Shown in pieces: positions 1 through 8,941 of a stretch of DNA of 64,000 nt. Under the pieces are notes generated by a model. That model worked only from the letters and a program-made list of their open reading frames with translations, was not told the DNA's origin and did no database searches. A program made the position numbers and the translations under genes. The stretch covers positions 175,186 to 239,185 of the forward strand of contig JAAUZV010000002.1 of NCBI GenBank assembly GCA_014804425.1, read 5' to 3'. How positions within the stretch are numbered: position 1 is the stretch's first letter; each line of letters starts with the position of its first letter. Source of the DNA: Lachnospiraceae bacterium. Lineage in GTDB: Bacteria; Bacillota; Clostridia; Lachnospirales; Lachnospiraceae.

Positions 1-477
1 GTGATCGTGATCATCCGCGAGGATCTGATCACGGAGGATGTGCTTCCGGGAACGCCGACCATGCTGCGCTACAAGACGCATGCAGACGCGGACTCCCTTT
101 ATAATACGCCTTCCTGCTACGGAATCTACATTTGCGGCAAGGTGTTCAAGTGGCTCAAGAAAAAGGGCGGACTTGGCGCCATGAAAGAGTATAATGAGAA
201 AAAGGCAAAGGTTCTGTATGATTTCCTTGATGAAAGCAAGCTGTTTAAGGGGACGGTAAGACCGGAGGACCGCTCGCTTATGAACGTTCCGTTTGTAACC
301 GGAAATGAGGAATTGGACGCAAAGTTTGTCAAGGAGGCAAAAGAGGCGGGCTTTGAGAATTTGAAAGGACACAGAAGCGTCGGCGGTATGCGCGCAAGTA
401 TTTACAATGCGATGCCGATCGAGGGCGTGGAGAAGCTTGTTGCGTTCATGAAGCAGTTTGAAGAGGCAAATTCCTGA
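1..477 (+). CDS. serC: Phosphoserine aminotransferase, C-terminal part (truncated by window edge)
   Basis: PLP-dependent enzyme that converts 3-phosphohydroxypyruvate and glutamate to phosphoserine in serine synthesis. About 158 residues of the C-terminal part are visible, open at the 5' edge. The first residues (VIVIIREDLI) follow, in this family, directly after the PLP-lysine segment, so the catalytic lysine lies just outside the window. The small-domain motif GHRSVGGMRASIYNAM near residues 123-138 is characteristic of SerC. serA follows after about 110 bases, as in many Clostridia. The GTG at position 1 is not a real start. Confidence 0.93.
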   Translation: MIVIIREDLITEDVLPGTPTMLRYKTHADADSLYNTPSCYGIYICGKVFKWLKKKGGLGAMKEYNEKKAKVLYDFLDESKLFKGTVRPEDRSLMNVPFVTGNEELDAKFVKEAKEAGFENLKGHRSVGGMRASIYNAMPIEGVEKLVAFMKQFEEANS

Positions 478-535
478 TTCCGTGATTTGATCATAGAAAC
501 AATTGTGAAACACAATCAAATGCCCTGTGGGGTAT

Positions 536-564
536 ATGACTGCATTTCGCAAAGATCGTATAAT
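536..564 (+). promoter_or_regulatory. Possible sigma-A promoter before serA
   Basis: ATGACT at 536-541 and TATAAT at 559-564 are separated by 17 bases. The -10 is perfect and the -35 matches 4 of 6. The transcript would start only about 16 bases before the serA start codon, so this may be a chance match, with serA co-transcribed with serC. Confidence 0.35.
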
Positions 565-586
565 GTCAAAAAGAAAGGATAATCCT

Positions 587-1750
587 ATGTTTCAGTATTA
601 TTGCTTAAATCCGATATCCAAGATTGGTCTTGATGAATTCAGTTCCAATTACCAAAAGACAGATGAGATCGAACAGGCGCAGGGCATCCTTGTGCGCTCC
701 GCGGCAATGCATGATATGGAATTGCCGAAGGGACTCTTAGCGGTGGCAAGAGCGGGAGCGGGTGTCAATAACATCCCCCTTGACAAGTGTGCGACGCAGG
801 GAATCGTTGTATTTAATACGCCGGGCGCAAACGCAAACGGCGTAAAAGAGCTCGTCATTGCGGGTATGCTTCTTGCATGCCGTGACATTAACGGCGGTAT
901 CGAGTGGGTAAAGTCGGCAAAGGATGATGAGAATATCGCAAAGACTGCGGAGAAGGAAAAAAAGAATTTTGCGGGAACGGAGATTGCGGGTAAGAAGCTC
1001 GGTATCATCGGACTCGGCGCGATCGGCGTCAAGGTCGCGAACGCGGCAAAGCATCTCGGCATGGAGGTTTACGGCTATGACCCGTATCTGTCGGTCGATG
1101 CTGCATGGAACTTGAGCCGTGACGTGAAGCATGTACTGAATGTGGATGAGATTTATGAACAGTGCGATTTTATCACGGTTCATGTGCCGCTGTTAGATGC
1201 GACAAAGAAGATGATCAACGCGGAAGCGATCGCTAAAATGAAGGATGGCGTTGTGATCTTAAACTATGCGAGAGATCTGCTGGCGGATGAGGAGGCAGTT
1301 CTTGAAGGAATAAAGAGCGGCAGGATCAGAAAATACGTTTCCGATTTTCCGAATACGACGACGGTCGGACAGCCGGGCTGTATCGTAACGCCGCATCTTG
1401 GCGCATCCACGGAGGAATCCGAGGACAACTGTGCAAAGATGGCAGTAAAAGAGATGATGAATTACTTAGAGAACGGCAATATCGTCAACTCCGTAAATTA
1501 TCCGAATCTGGACATGAGCGTATGCACGAATGTGGGGCGCGTAGCGATCTTCCACAAGAATATCGCCAATATGATCACGAAATTTACGGGATGCTTCGGT
1601 GAGGCAAATATTAATATCAGCGACATGATGAACAAGTCACGCGGCGAGGTGGCTTATACCATGATGGATATTGAATCGCCTGCGACGGAGGAGATCATTG
1701 AGCGCCTGCAGAAGATTGACGGCGTATTCCGCGTAAGGGTTGTGAAATAA
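587..1750 (+). CDS. serA: D-3-phosphoglycerate dehydrogenase
   Basis: Oxidises 3-phosphoglycerate to 3-phosphohydroxypyruvate, the first step of serine synthesis, feeding SerC upstream. The start is the ATG at 587 (MFQYYCLNPI), preceded by AAGAAAGGA at good spacing, giving 387 residues; in-frame starts further upstream lack an SD. The Rossmann motif GLGAIG is near residues 142-147. The catalytic Arg lies in NYARDLL near residue 231 and the catalytic His in TPHLGAS near 278. A C-terminal ACT domain (about 315-387) suggests serine feedback. It ends at a strong hairpin, so the following LytTR gene is a separate unit. Confidence 0.95.
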   Translation: MFQYYCLNPISKIGLDEFSSNYQKTDEIEQAQGILVRSAAMHDMELPKGLLAVARAGAGVNNIPLDKCATQGIVVFNTPGANANGVKELVIAGMLLACRDINGGIEWVKSAKDDENIAKTAEKEKKNFAGTEIAGKKLGIIGLGAIGVKVANAAKHLGMEVYGYDPYLSVDAAWNLSRDVKHVLNVDEIYEQCDFITVHVPLLDATKKMINAEAIAKMKDGVVILNYARDLLADEEAVLEGIKSGRIRKYVSDFPNTTTVGQPGCIVTPHLGASTEESEDNCAKMAVKEMMNYLENGNIVNSVNYPNLDMSVCTNVGRVAIFHKNIANMITKFTGCFGEANINISDMMNKSRGEVAYTMMDIESPATEEIIERLQKIDGVFRVRVVK

Positions 1751-1780
1751 AAAGGAAGCGAAATTCCAAATAGGTGATAC

Positions 1781-1815
1781 AAGGCTGCGTAGTGAGATCT
1801 ATGCAGCCTTTCCAC
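1781..1815 (+). terminator. Terminator after serA
   Basis: A 12-bp stem (1781-1792 with 1799-1810, one G.U pair) closes a 6-base loop and is followed by a U-rich but interrupted tail. Confidence 0.7.
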
Positions 1816-1887
1816 TTTTAATATGGGAAAAACATGAAATACTTTCCTATGTATTGATATTAGGAACGGAAAGGGAGAGCGATTACG

Positions 1888-2592
1888 ATGCCGCTGACAA
1901 TTGCAATCTGTGACGATAATGATGATCAGATCGCCGAGCTTCGCCGGATGCTTGGAGAATGGTCTGCGGACAAGCCTTTTGCACTGAACATTGATGAATA
2001 TATCAGTGGAGAGAGCTTTTTATTTTCTTATCCGGACAAGCCGTGCAGCCTGCTTTTGCTGGATATTGAAATGCTGCGGCTAAACGGTATGGAGCTTGCC
2101 AAAAAGCTGCGCTCGCAGGGAGATATGCTGCCGATTATTTTTATAACGGGATATTCCGAATATATGAACGAGGGGTACGAGGTGGAGGCGCTCCACTACC
2201 TGTTAAAGCCCGTGAACAGAGAAACGCTGTTTCGTGTTTTGGACAGATATGTAAAAAAGTATACGCCTGAAAATGAAGTGCTGCTCGAATGCGGAGAACA
2301 AATCATTCATACTTGTCCGGATCAGATCATGTACTGCGAAGCGTTAGGAAAGAAAACGCAGGTCTGTTTGTCGGACGGTCAACTGCTGCAGTGTAATATG
2401 GGGATTGGGGGAGTGAAAAATCTGTTCGGCAGTGAATTTATTTTTTGCCACCGCTCGTATCTCATCAATCTGCGATATGTGCGCAGTATCGGGAAAACAG
2501 AAATTTACCTGGATGACGGAAAAGTCCTTCCGCTTTCCAGACGGCTTTACAGAGAAATCAATGAGAAGTTTATTGCTTTTTACACAAAATAA
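1888..2592 (+). CDS. LytTR-family response regulator, module 1
   Basis: AgrA/ComE-type regulator of 234 residues. The receiver carries acidic residues D9-D10, phospho-acceptor D59 (LLLLDIEM) and K107 (LLKP). The LytTR DNA-binding domain covers about 135-230, with the family signature CHRSYLINLRYV. SD GGAAAGGGAG precedes the ATG. The kinase gene follows immediately and the pair sits before two ABC exporter genes, so it most likely controls those. A paralogue with the same neighbours is at 51123-51836. The inducing signal cannot be read from the sequence. Confidence 0.9.
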   Translation: MPLTIAICDDNDDQIAELRRMLGEWSADKPFALNIDEYISGESFLFSYPDKPCSLLLLDIEMLRLNGMELAKKLRSQGDMLPIIFITGYSEYMNEGYEVEALHYLLKPVNRETLFRVLDRYVKKYTPENEVLLECGEQIIHTCPDQIMYCEALGKKTQVCLSDGQLLQCNMGIGGVKNLFGSEFIFCHRSYLINLRYVRSIGKTEIYLDDGKVLPLSRRLYREINEKFIAFYTK

Positions 2593-2607
2593 AGGATGGA
2601 CGATAGT

Positions 2608-3342
2608 ATGAAAATCATGATGATCACCATCGCGGCGGTATTATTGTGCCTGATCTTTGTGGCAGGACTGCTGTTTCTGCGTCAAAGGCTTTATCATATG
2701 ATTGACCGCCGCATAGAGCGGTTCCAGAGCGAACAGATTGAAAAGCAGGTTTTGGAGCTTCAGAATATGTATCGTCAGGTGCGGGGATGGCGGCACGATT
2801 ACCGGAACCATATCCAAAATATGAGAATTCAGCTTTCCAGAGGGAATTATGAAAAATTGTCGGAATATCTGGAAAGTCTTGCAGACGATCTTGATACTGT
2901 GGATACGGTGATCAAAACAGGCAATGTGATGGCGGACGCCATTTTGAACAGTAAGCTTGGCGTCGCGAAAAAGCAGGATATTGTGATCAACGTCAAAGCG
3001 AGCATTCCCGATCAAGTACCCATGAGCGATGTGGAGCTCTGCTCGATACTCGGAAATCTGCTTGATAACGCCGTGGAGGCATCCTCCTTACTGCCAAAAG
3101 GGGATCGTTTTATGCGGGTTTATATTGGCAGGCTGAAAGGTCAGTTTTATCTTTCTGTCCAGAATTCGGCGGGAAGGGTGCGCCGGGTAAAAGGGGAGTA
3201 TCTTTCCACCAAGAAAGGGGAGCATGGCTACGGCTTATTCCGCATTGACCGTATTGTAAAAAAATATAACGGATATGTAAATCGTCAGAATGAAGAAGGA
3301 GTTTTTGCAACAGAAATCATGATACCGCTTACAGAAACTTGA
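2608..3342 (+). CDS. GHKL sensor histidine kinase with one membrane segment, module 1
   Basis: Partner kinase of the preceding regulator. The ATG at 2608 (MKIMMITIAA) is preferred: the SD-like AAAGGATGG at 2591-2599 overlaps the in-frame ATG at 2596 but is well placed for 2608, giving 244 residues. One hydrophobic segment spans residues 5-24, followed by a coiled linker. The phospho-acceptor is H63 in WRHDYRNH, the N-box is GNLLDNAVEA near 147-156, and the C-terminal G-box is GEHGYGLFR. It lacks the six-TM sensor of AgrC and has no visible extracellular domain, so the input probably comes from a partner protein (inference). Confidence 0.88.
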   Translation: MKIMMITIAAVLLCLIFVAGLLFLRQRLYHMIDRRIERFQSEQIEKQVLELQNMYRQVRGWRHDYRNHIQNMRIQLSRGNYEKLSEYLESLADDLDTVDTVIKTGNVMADAILNSKLGVAKKQDIVINVKASIPDQVPMSDVELCSILGNLLDNAVEASSLLPKGDRFMRVYIGRLKGQFYLSVQNSAGRVRRVKGEYLSTKKGEHGYGLFRIDRIVKKYNGYVNRQNEEGVFATEIMIPLTET

Positions 3343-3374
3343 GATTAGGATGAATGCCGTTCATTCCGTATTTT

Positions 3375-3413
3375 GACCGTTCGTTCCGAAATGGACATGA
3401 ACGGTCTTTTTTT
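3375..3413 (+). terminator. Hairpin with T-run between kinase and ABC genes, module 1
   Basis: GACCGTTC (3375-3382) pairs with GAACGGTC (3399-3406) and is followed by seven T residues. It separates the RR-HK pair from the ABC pair, as a similar hairpin does in module 2. Confidence 0.72.
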
Positions 3414-3464
3414 GAGTATGATATGGGTATCAAATGGCGGAAGAAGCAAAGGGTGGGGATTGAT

Positions 3465-5351
3465 ATGTCAAAAAAGCGTGTAAAGATTGCAAAATATACA
3501 AAAGAAAAGAATGCCGAGGCATGGCGGAAATTCCGTGAGGAGCAGGCAAAGATCAAATACAGTATGTTCAATAATATGCGCTATATGATCATGGAAACGA
3601 GGCGTAACGCAAAAGGCTTTTTCTATTGTATGCTGCTGCTTCTTATTTTGGAGCTGATGGGGAATCTTCTGGAAACGTATACGGATAAATATGTGATAGA
3701 ATTTGCACTTGGCACTTCATCACGGATCACGCTGGGCGTCATCTGTGTCGTGATCATTTCTGTCAGACAGCTTGTTCAAATTCCCTTTCGCTCGGGGCAT
3801 ATGTATGCTACCTTTGTTGGAAAAATGCGTTTGCGCAATTCCCTGCTCGGGCAGCTGATGAAAAAGAAAATGTCCATCTCGTATGAAAGTACCGAGAATA
3901 CGAAAATAAATGATATGCTCAACAAGGCATCGGAAGGAGCTGAAAAAACTGCTGATGCGGGGCTTTTTATGATGCGGGATACCATCCTTGCGGTGCTGCA
4001 GATCGCAGCCTATAGCGGTATTCTTTCCATGCTAAGCCCCGTTTTGATCCTCATCATTGCATTGCCCGCGGTTGCGGGATACCGCATTAACCGCCATAAA
4101 ATGATGTGGATATGGAATATGGCTGACAACTGGCAGAATTATGACCGGCAGATGGAATATGTAACAAATGTCGGCAGCAATTTCCGCGAGGCGAAGGATA
4201 TTCGCATTTTCGGTATGCAGCAATGGTTTGACCGTGTTTATCACCGGGTTTTTGATCAGCGGACCGGATGGTTTGAGCAGCAGGATGAATGGGAACTGCG
4301 GCACAATCTGTTAGAGACGACTGTCACGTCGATCGGAAATGTAGGTGCGATGGTGTATATCGTCTATCTTGTTATGAACGGCAGAATCGGCGCGGGAGAT
4401 TTTGTATTGTATTTTAACTCTGTCGCCATGCTTTGCATGGCAGTGAGAAATCTGTGTGAGAGATTCAGCGCGTTTAACTGGCTTTCACAGGAGATTTTCT
4501 ATCTGAGAGATTATTTAGAATTAGAGGAAAAAGCGGGAAAAGGTGGGGAAAAGGAAGTCCCGCAGGGGCAGTGTGAGATCGAATTTAAGCATGTGAGCTA
4601 CACCCATTTTGGTGCGGAGAGACCTGCAATAAAAGATATTTCCTTTAAGCTGGAGAAGGGAGAAAATCTTGCGGTCGTAGGCTTAAACGGTGCGGGGAAA
4701 ACGACACTCATTAAGCTGATGTGCGGTCTGTATGAGCCTACCGAAGGGGAGATCTTATTAAACGGTACGTCTATCGGTGAATATAACAGAGAGGAATATT
4801 TCAAAATTTTCAGCACGGTTTTTCAGGATATTGACGTTCTGCCCGTAACGATCGCGGAGAACATTGCGGGCAAGAAGTGGGAGGAAATTGACTTTCAAAA
4901 GCTTTATGACTGCATGAAGAAATCAGGGATTGATCAAAAGATAATGAGCCTGCCGAAAAAGGAGCGCACCCGTCTTGTTAAAAATCTTTACGAAGATGCA
5001 ACGGATTTTTCGGGGGGACAGATGCAAAAGCTTGCCCTTGCGAAGGCACTCTATAAGGATGCTCCGGTGCTTTTGCTGGACGAGCCGACCGCTGCGCTTG
5101 ACCCCATCGCGGAGCAGGAAATGTATCTGAGTTATGCAGAATTTTCAAAAGGAAAATCAAGTGTCTTTATTTCCCACCGTCTTGCGTCCACCCGGTTTTG
5201 CGACAGGATCATCCTGATCGCGGACGGGCAGATCAAAGAGGAGGGCAGTCATTCTTCCCTTATGGAGCTTGGCGGCGCTTATGCGGAACTTTTTCATATG
5301 CAGAGCAGCTATTATCATGATAACGGATTGGAGGGGAATGGGGATGAATAA
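3465..5351 (+). CDS. ABC exporter half-transporter (TMD-NBD), module 1 subunit A
   Basis: Type IV ABC exporter subunit of 628 residues, probably pairing with the next gene product. The start at 3465 (MSKKRVKIAK) has GGGTGGGGA 5 bases upstream; the open frame extends to 3354 but through the terminator. The membrane domain fills about residues 45-330. In the ATPase domain, Walker A is GLNGAGKTT near 405, the signature FSGGQMQ near 513, Walker B VLLLDEP near 535 and the H-loop FISHR. There is no C39 peptidase domain, so it is not a typical double-glycine leader processor. The substrate is unknown; a peptide or lipid is possible. Confidence 0.88.
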   Translation: MSKKRVKIAKYTKEKNAEAWRKFREEQAKIKYSMFNNMRYMIMETRRNAKGFFYCMLLLLILELMGNLLETYTDKYVIEFALGTSSRITLGVICVVIISVRQLVQIPFRSGHMYATFVGKMRLRNSLLGQLMKKKMSISYESTENTKINDMLNKASEGAEKTADAGLFMMRDTILAVLQIAAYSGILSMLSPVLILIIALPAVAGYRINRHKMMWIWNMADNWQNYDRQMEYVTNVGSNFREAKDIRIFGMQQWFDRVYHRVFDQRTGWFEQQDEWELRHNLLETTVTSIGNVGAMVYIVYLVMNGRIGAGDFVLYFNSVAMLCMAVRNLCERFSAFNWLSQEIFYLRDYLELEEKAGKGGEKEVPQGQCEIEFKHVSYTHFGAERPAIKDISFKLEKGENLAVVGLNGAGKTTLIKLMCGLYEPTEGEILLNGTSIGEYNREEYFKIFSTVFQDIDVLPVTIAENIAGKKWEEIDFQKLYDCMKKSGIDQKIMSLPKKERTRLVKNLYEDATDFSGGQMQKLALAKALYKDAPVLLLDEPTAALDPIAEQEMYLSYAEFSKGKSSVFISHRLASTRFCDRIILIADGQIKEEGSHSSLMELGGAYAELFHMQSSYYHDNGLEGNGDE

Positions 5352-7215
5352 ACAAAAAATGCGGGAAAAGCTCTATATGGTAAAGCGCTGTCTGAAAATA
5401 ACAGATCTTGCGGACAAGGGTTATACTGTAAGGCAGATTGCATTACAGGTTCCCACAATCTTGCAGGAGTATCTTCACATTTTTATTACCATGAAGATCA
5501 TTGATATGGTGATTGAAGCCAAACCGCGTCAGGATATCATCTTATTTACCTTGATCACCGGCTTGATCGAATGGGTTCTTTTTTGCTTTAGACATATGAT
5601 AAAGAGACGTGATAACTGCCATGAGTTTGCACTGGAGAAAAATAAGCGGAAAATGCTTTTGGAGAAAATGTACAATATGGACTATGTGCATCTTGAGAAT
5701 CCCGAAATGTACATCCAATATGAGCGGGCATATAATGGCATGGGCAGGATGGGGAATGTCATATTGAGGCTGGAGGACATTGCATGCGGACTGATCACGG
5801 CGGTTATGGGATTGCTCCTGATTGCGCCTCTCGCAATAAAAGATACGCCAAAAACACCGGGATTCTGGGGATTTGTGAATTCGAACTGGGGACTGATTTC
5901 CGCAATCTCTTTTGCAGCATTGTTAGAAATGATAAGAGCGCTTGCACCCAGTAAAAAGGCGGTCAAATATCTGGCATTTATTCAAAATGACAAAGAGGTT
6001 CTGCAATACGCAAGAACGTCATTATATTATAATGGAAACGTGATCCAAAATTACCGCAACGGTAAAGATGTGCGCATTTACGGCGAGCAGGATATGATTT
6101 TGAATGAATATCATAAAAATTCGGAGGGATGGCTTGGCGGATGGGAAAAGGGGATAAAAAAAATCCTCTTGGCCAATTTCGGAATCGAAGGAATCACGCT
6201 GGTCTCCAATATCCTGATGTATGGCTTTGCAGCGGCAAGGGCGATCACGGGCGCCCTTACGGTGGGAGAGATCACCGGCTTTGTGATGTATTTTTCAAGG
6301 ATACGGAACGGCATAACAAGAATTGCGAGCGGATTTGGGGAACTATCCATCAACTGGGAATATATGAAATATACCTTTGATTTTCTGGATATTCCCGATG
6401 AAAAATACAAGGGTACCATTCCGACAGAAAAGCGGGACGACAACGAATATGAGTTTGCGTTTCGGCATGTATATTTTCGATATCCGGGTTCAGAGCAGTA
6501 CGCGTTGCAGGATGTGAATCTGAAATGGAAGATCGGTGAGAAAATGGCGCTTGTGGGGAAAAACGGCTGCGGGAAATCAACGCTGGTGAAGCTGCTCTGT
6601 CGTCTTTATGACCCGACTGAGGGAGAAATCACGCTCAATGGAATTGATATCCGAAAATATCAATACGAGGACTATATGGCGCTGTTTTCGGTCGTGTTTC
6701 AGGATTCCGGGTTATTCTGTTTCAGTATGGCGGAGAATGTCGCCGCAAGCGTGGAATATGATGCCGGACAAGTTACGGACTGCGTGACGCGGGCCGGTTT
6801 AGGAGAATGGCTTGGCGGAATGGATAAGGGAATAGAAACCTGCCTGTATAAGAATTTCGACGAGCATGGTGTTGAAATTTCGGGAGGAGAAGCGCAGAAG
6901 CTATGCCTTGCAAGGGCAATCTATAAAGGCGCGCCGTTTATCGTTCTGGATGAGCCCACAGCCGCGCTTGATCCGATTTCAGAGCATGATATTTATACAA
7001 AATTCAACGACATTGTGGGGACGAGAACGGCGGTATATATTTCCCACAGACTTTCTTCCTGCCGGTTCTGTGATGAAATCGTCGTGATGGAGAACGGCAC
7101 TGTTGCTGAGAGGGGTTCGCACAATTCGCTGCTGGAACAGGGCGGGGTATATAAGGCGCTTTGGACTGCGCAGGCGGAGTATTATAAGGATACGGCGGGA
7201 GAGCTTTATATATAA
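5344..7215 (+). CDS. ABC exporter half-transporter (TMD-NBD), module 1 subunit B
   Basis: Second exporter subunit, 623 residues. The start at 5344 (MNKQKMREK) overlaps the previous stop by 8 bases and has GGAGGGG upstream, implying translational coupling and a heterodimer. The membrane domain is about residues 30-330. Walker A is GKNGCGKST near 404, the signature ISGGEAQK near 511, then FIVLDEPTAALDP and YISHR. Both nucleotide sites of the predicted pair look complete. It is closer in motif detail to the protein at 54553-56439 than to its own neighbour, which suggests the whole pair was duplicated. Confidence 0.88.
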   Translation: MNKQKMREKLYMVKRCLKITDLADKGYTVRQIALQVPTILQEYLHIFITMKIIDMVIEAKPRQDIILFTLITGLIEWVLFCFRHMIKRRDNCHEFALEKNKRKMLLEKMYNMDYVHLENPEMYIQYERAYNGMGRMGNVILRLEDIACGLITAVMGLLLIAPLAIKDTPKTPGFWGFVNSNWGLISAISFAALLEMIRALAPSKKAVKYLAFIQNDKEVLQYARTSLYYNGNVIQNYRNGKDVRIYGEQDMILNEYHKNSEGWLGGWEKGIKKILLANFGIEGITLVSNILMYGFAAARAITGALTVGEITGFVMYFSRIRNGITRIASGFGELSINWEYMKYTFDFLDIPDEKYKGTIPTEKRDDNEYEFAFRHVYFRYPGSEQYALQDVNLKWKIGEKMALVGKNGCGKSTLVKLLCRLYDPTEGEITLNGIDIRKYQYEDYMALFSVVFQDSGLFCFSMAENVAASVEYDAGQVTDCVTRAGLGEWLGGMDKGIETCLYKNFDEHGVEISGGEAQKLCLARAIYKGAPFIVLDEPTAALDPISEHDIYTKFNDIVGTRTAVYISHRLSSCRFCDEIVVMENGTVAERGSHNSLLEQGGVYKALWTAQAEYYKDTAGELYI

Positions 7216-7245
7216 AAAGATTGGCGCGGCCGCGCCAATCTTTTT
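7214..7245. terminator. Bidirectional terminator between convergent genes
   Basis: A perfect 32-bp palindrome (AAAAAGATTGGCGCGG and its complement) spans from the stop of the plus-strand ABC gene to the stop of the minus-strand HD-GYP gene. It gives a GC-rich stem followed by T5 in both directions. Confidence 0.88.
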
Positions 7246-8501
7246 CAGTTAAAATCCTTAAACCGTTCGATCATCTCCGCATATTGTTCTTTGATCTTTA
7301 AGTACAGACCGATCGTATTTTCCTTTTCTTTCTCAAATTCGGCAATCACCTGATCGTAATGAGTCATCAGAGTTTCCACGGTGCTCTTATTGATCTTGCC
7401 GTTATCCGCATCGCCCTGTATGATGCTCTGAATTTTTTCTTTTGGGAAAGCATCCTTATAGCTTCGCTTTCCGTAGAGTGCGCTCAAAATATCCGCAACG
7501 GCAACAATCTGCTGCGGCAGTGTGAGCTGGTCGCCGGTTAAGCCCTTGTGGTAGCCGCTGCCGTCTAATTTCTCATGATGCCGCACCGCGATCTGTAACA
7601 CATCATTGTCAACGATCCCTTCCAAGATCATCTCCGTGATCCGGACATGCGCTTTCATGATCTTCATATCCTGATCGGAGAGCCGTCCCGGCGATTCCAA
7701 GATATGAAGCGGAATGGCGATCTTACCGAGATCGTGCAGCAGCGCGCCGTAATAGAGATCCCTTAAATCCTTGCCGCTAAGCCGTTTTAAGCGTCCGAGC
7801 TGCTGGGCAAAATTAACGGTTGCAAGCGTATGTACGACGGTATGCTCGCTTCTAAAATCGATCGTGTAAACAAGCATTTCCAAAAAGCCTTTTTTATATT
7901 GCTCGGAAAAGGCCCTCTTTGCAAGCAGCTCCTCCATTTCCTGGCGATAGCTTCCGTTCACCAGATTGTCGGTGATACCGAAGCGCGCCTCCGCTTTCCA
8001 AAAAAGATCAAGCGCATCGCCGGAAAATTTAATATCGCGATAGAGCGTGAAATAGTCCTTTTCCAGATTTTCTTCTTTTAAATGGAGAAACGTATCCATC
8101 TTGTCGGCAAGATTGAGGCATTCGATAATATGCTTAAAGCGGCTGTGTATCAGACCGTATTTGTTGTAATCCAAATGGTGGTACAGTACAATTTCCGCCT
8201 TGTCACCCATGGGAGAGAGATATTTGAGAAAAAGAAAACCGTAAATGGAATGCGGCCAGAGATTCTTTGTCTCAAAATCCACGACATTTTTGACGTTTGC
8301 CTCTTTGTAGAGACCGATATCGTGAAGAATGCCGAGCATCGTATAATCGACAAGCTCCTGTTCGGTGTAGCGCTGCTCGCATTCTAACATTTTGAACAGG
8401 ATATAGCCTGTGACGTCCCCGTGATTCATGATCTTGGGATTAATGATGCTGAGCGTTTTTCTGATGATCTCATTGACATCTTTGCTGCTGATAATACTCA
8501 T
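7245..8501 (-). CDS. HD-GYP-type phosphohydrolase with two HD regions
   Basis: Protein of 418 residues, starting at the ATG at 8501 (MSIISSKDV) with AGAAGGGA upstream; the longer frame starts with TTG. An N-terminal HD region has HDIG near residues 60-63. The C-terminal HD-GYP domain has HDLGK (256-260), HHE (308-310) and DGSGYH (313-318), followed by VADILSAL and the RSYK motif. The family hydrolyses cyclic di-GMP or related dinucleotides. The GYP signature reads GYH here, so activity is likely but not certain. No membrane segment or GGDEF domain is visible. It lies downstream of, and probably in an operon with, the small gene at 8832. Confidence 0.85.
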   Translation of the reverse strand: MSIISSKDVNEIIRKTLSIINPKIMNHGDVTGYILFKMLECEQRYTEQELVDYTMLGILHDIGLYKEANVKNVVDFETKNLWPHSIYGFLFLKYLSPMGDKAEIVLYHHLDYNKYGLIHSRFKHIIECLNLADKMDTFLHLKEENLEKDYFTLYRDIKFSGDALDLFWKAEARFGITDNLVNGSYRQEMEELLAKRAFSEQYKKGFLEMLVYTIDFRSEHTVVHTLATVNFAQQLGRLKRLSGKDLRDLYYGALLHDLGKIAIPLHILESPGRLSDQDMKIMKAHVRITEMILEGIVDNDVLQIAVRHHEKLDGSGYHKGLTGDQLTLPQQIVAVADILSALYGKRSYKDAFPKEKIQSIIQGDADNGKINKSTVETLMTHYDQVIAEFEKEKENTIGLYLKIKEQYAEMIERFKDFN

Positions 8502-8556
8502 AGTCTGGAAGTTTCCCTTCTTTTGCAAAAAAACAACTGGAGCAGCGGAAACAATT

Positions 8557-8832
8557 TCAGTGTTCGTCCCCTAAGTCACCGTATTGCGTCATGTTTCCGA
8601 CAGTATTTTGAAATTTCCGTTCCCGCTCAACGGAAGCCTCGCTTGCGAGGTCCATATATTTGATAAAAACCTCCTCAACACTCATGCTGTTTTCCATCGC
8701 CAGCTCCTGCATAACGGGGCGGAGCTTCTGGAGCTGGTAACTGACCTGTGTTTTCTGCGGATCGATATGGTCGAGCACCTGATTGGCATAATCGTTGATA
8801 CGTTCTAAAAACTGTTGATCTTCCTTTGTCAT
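8557..8832 (-). CDS. Unrecognised 91-residue acidic helical protein
   Basis: The start at 8832 (MTKEDQQFLERI) has a strong AGGAGG seven bases upstream and a near-perfect promoter at 8866-8894. The sequence is polar and helix-rich with no membrane segment, signal peptide or cysteine pair. It precedes the HD-GYP gene by about 55 bases and is probably co-transcribed. I do not recognise the family. Confidence 0.75.
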   Translation of the reverse strand: MTKEDQQFLERINDYANQVLDHIDPQKTQVSYQLQKLRPVMQELAMENSMSVEEVFIKYMDLASEASVERERKFQNTVGNMTQYGDLGDEH

Positions 8833-8865
8833 GTCCATGCCTCCTGAAAAAGAAATGCTAGTGTC

Positions 8866-8894
8866 ATCATAACATCTGCGTATCGCAATGTCAA
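8866..8894 (-). promoter_or_regulatory. Sigma-A promoter for the minus-strand pair
   Basis: On the minus strand TTGACA (8894-8889) is followed after 17 bases by TATGAT (8871-8866). Confidence 0.8.
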
Positions 8895-8908
8895 TTTTCA
8901 TCTTTTTA

Positions 8909-8937
8909 TTGTTTCTATGCGCTTCTTCTGCTAAAAT
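8909..8937 (+). promoter_or_regulatory. Sigma-A promoter for the DUF1015 operon
   Basis: TTGTTT (8909-8914), 17-base spacer, TAAAAT (8932-8937). It is divergent from the minus-strand promoter at 8866-8894. Confidence 0.6.
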
Positions 8938-8941
8938 AGAT

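Noticed and set aside
2593..2607. Kinase start at 2596
   Set aside because: The only SD candidate overlaps this ATG; the ATG at 2608 has workable spacing.
1888..3342. Assignment as an agr quorum-sensing locus
   Set aside because: No AgrB or AgrD gene is present and the kinase lacks the AgrC sensor domain. Only the general LytTR/GHKL class is supported.
3354..3464. N-terminal extension of the first ABC subunit to 3354
   Set aside because: It would translate through the terminator hairpin and lacks an SD; the ATG at 3465 has a good one.
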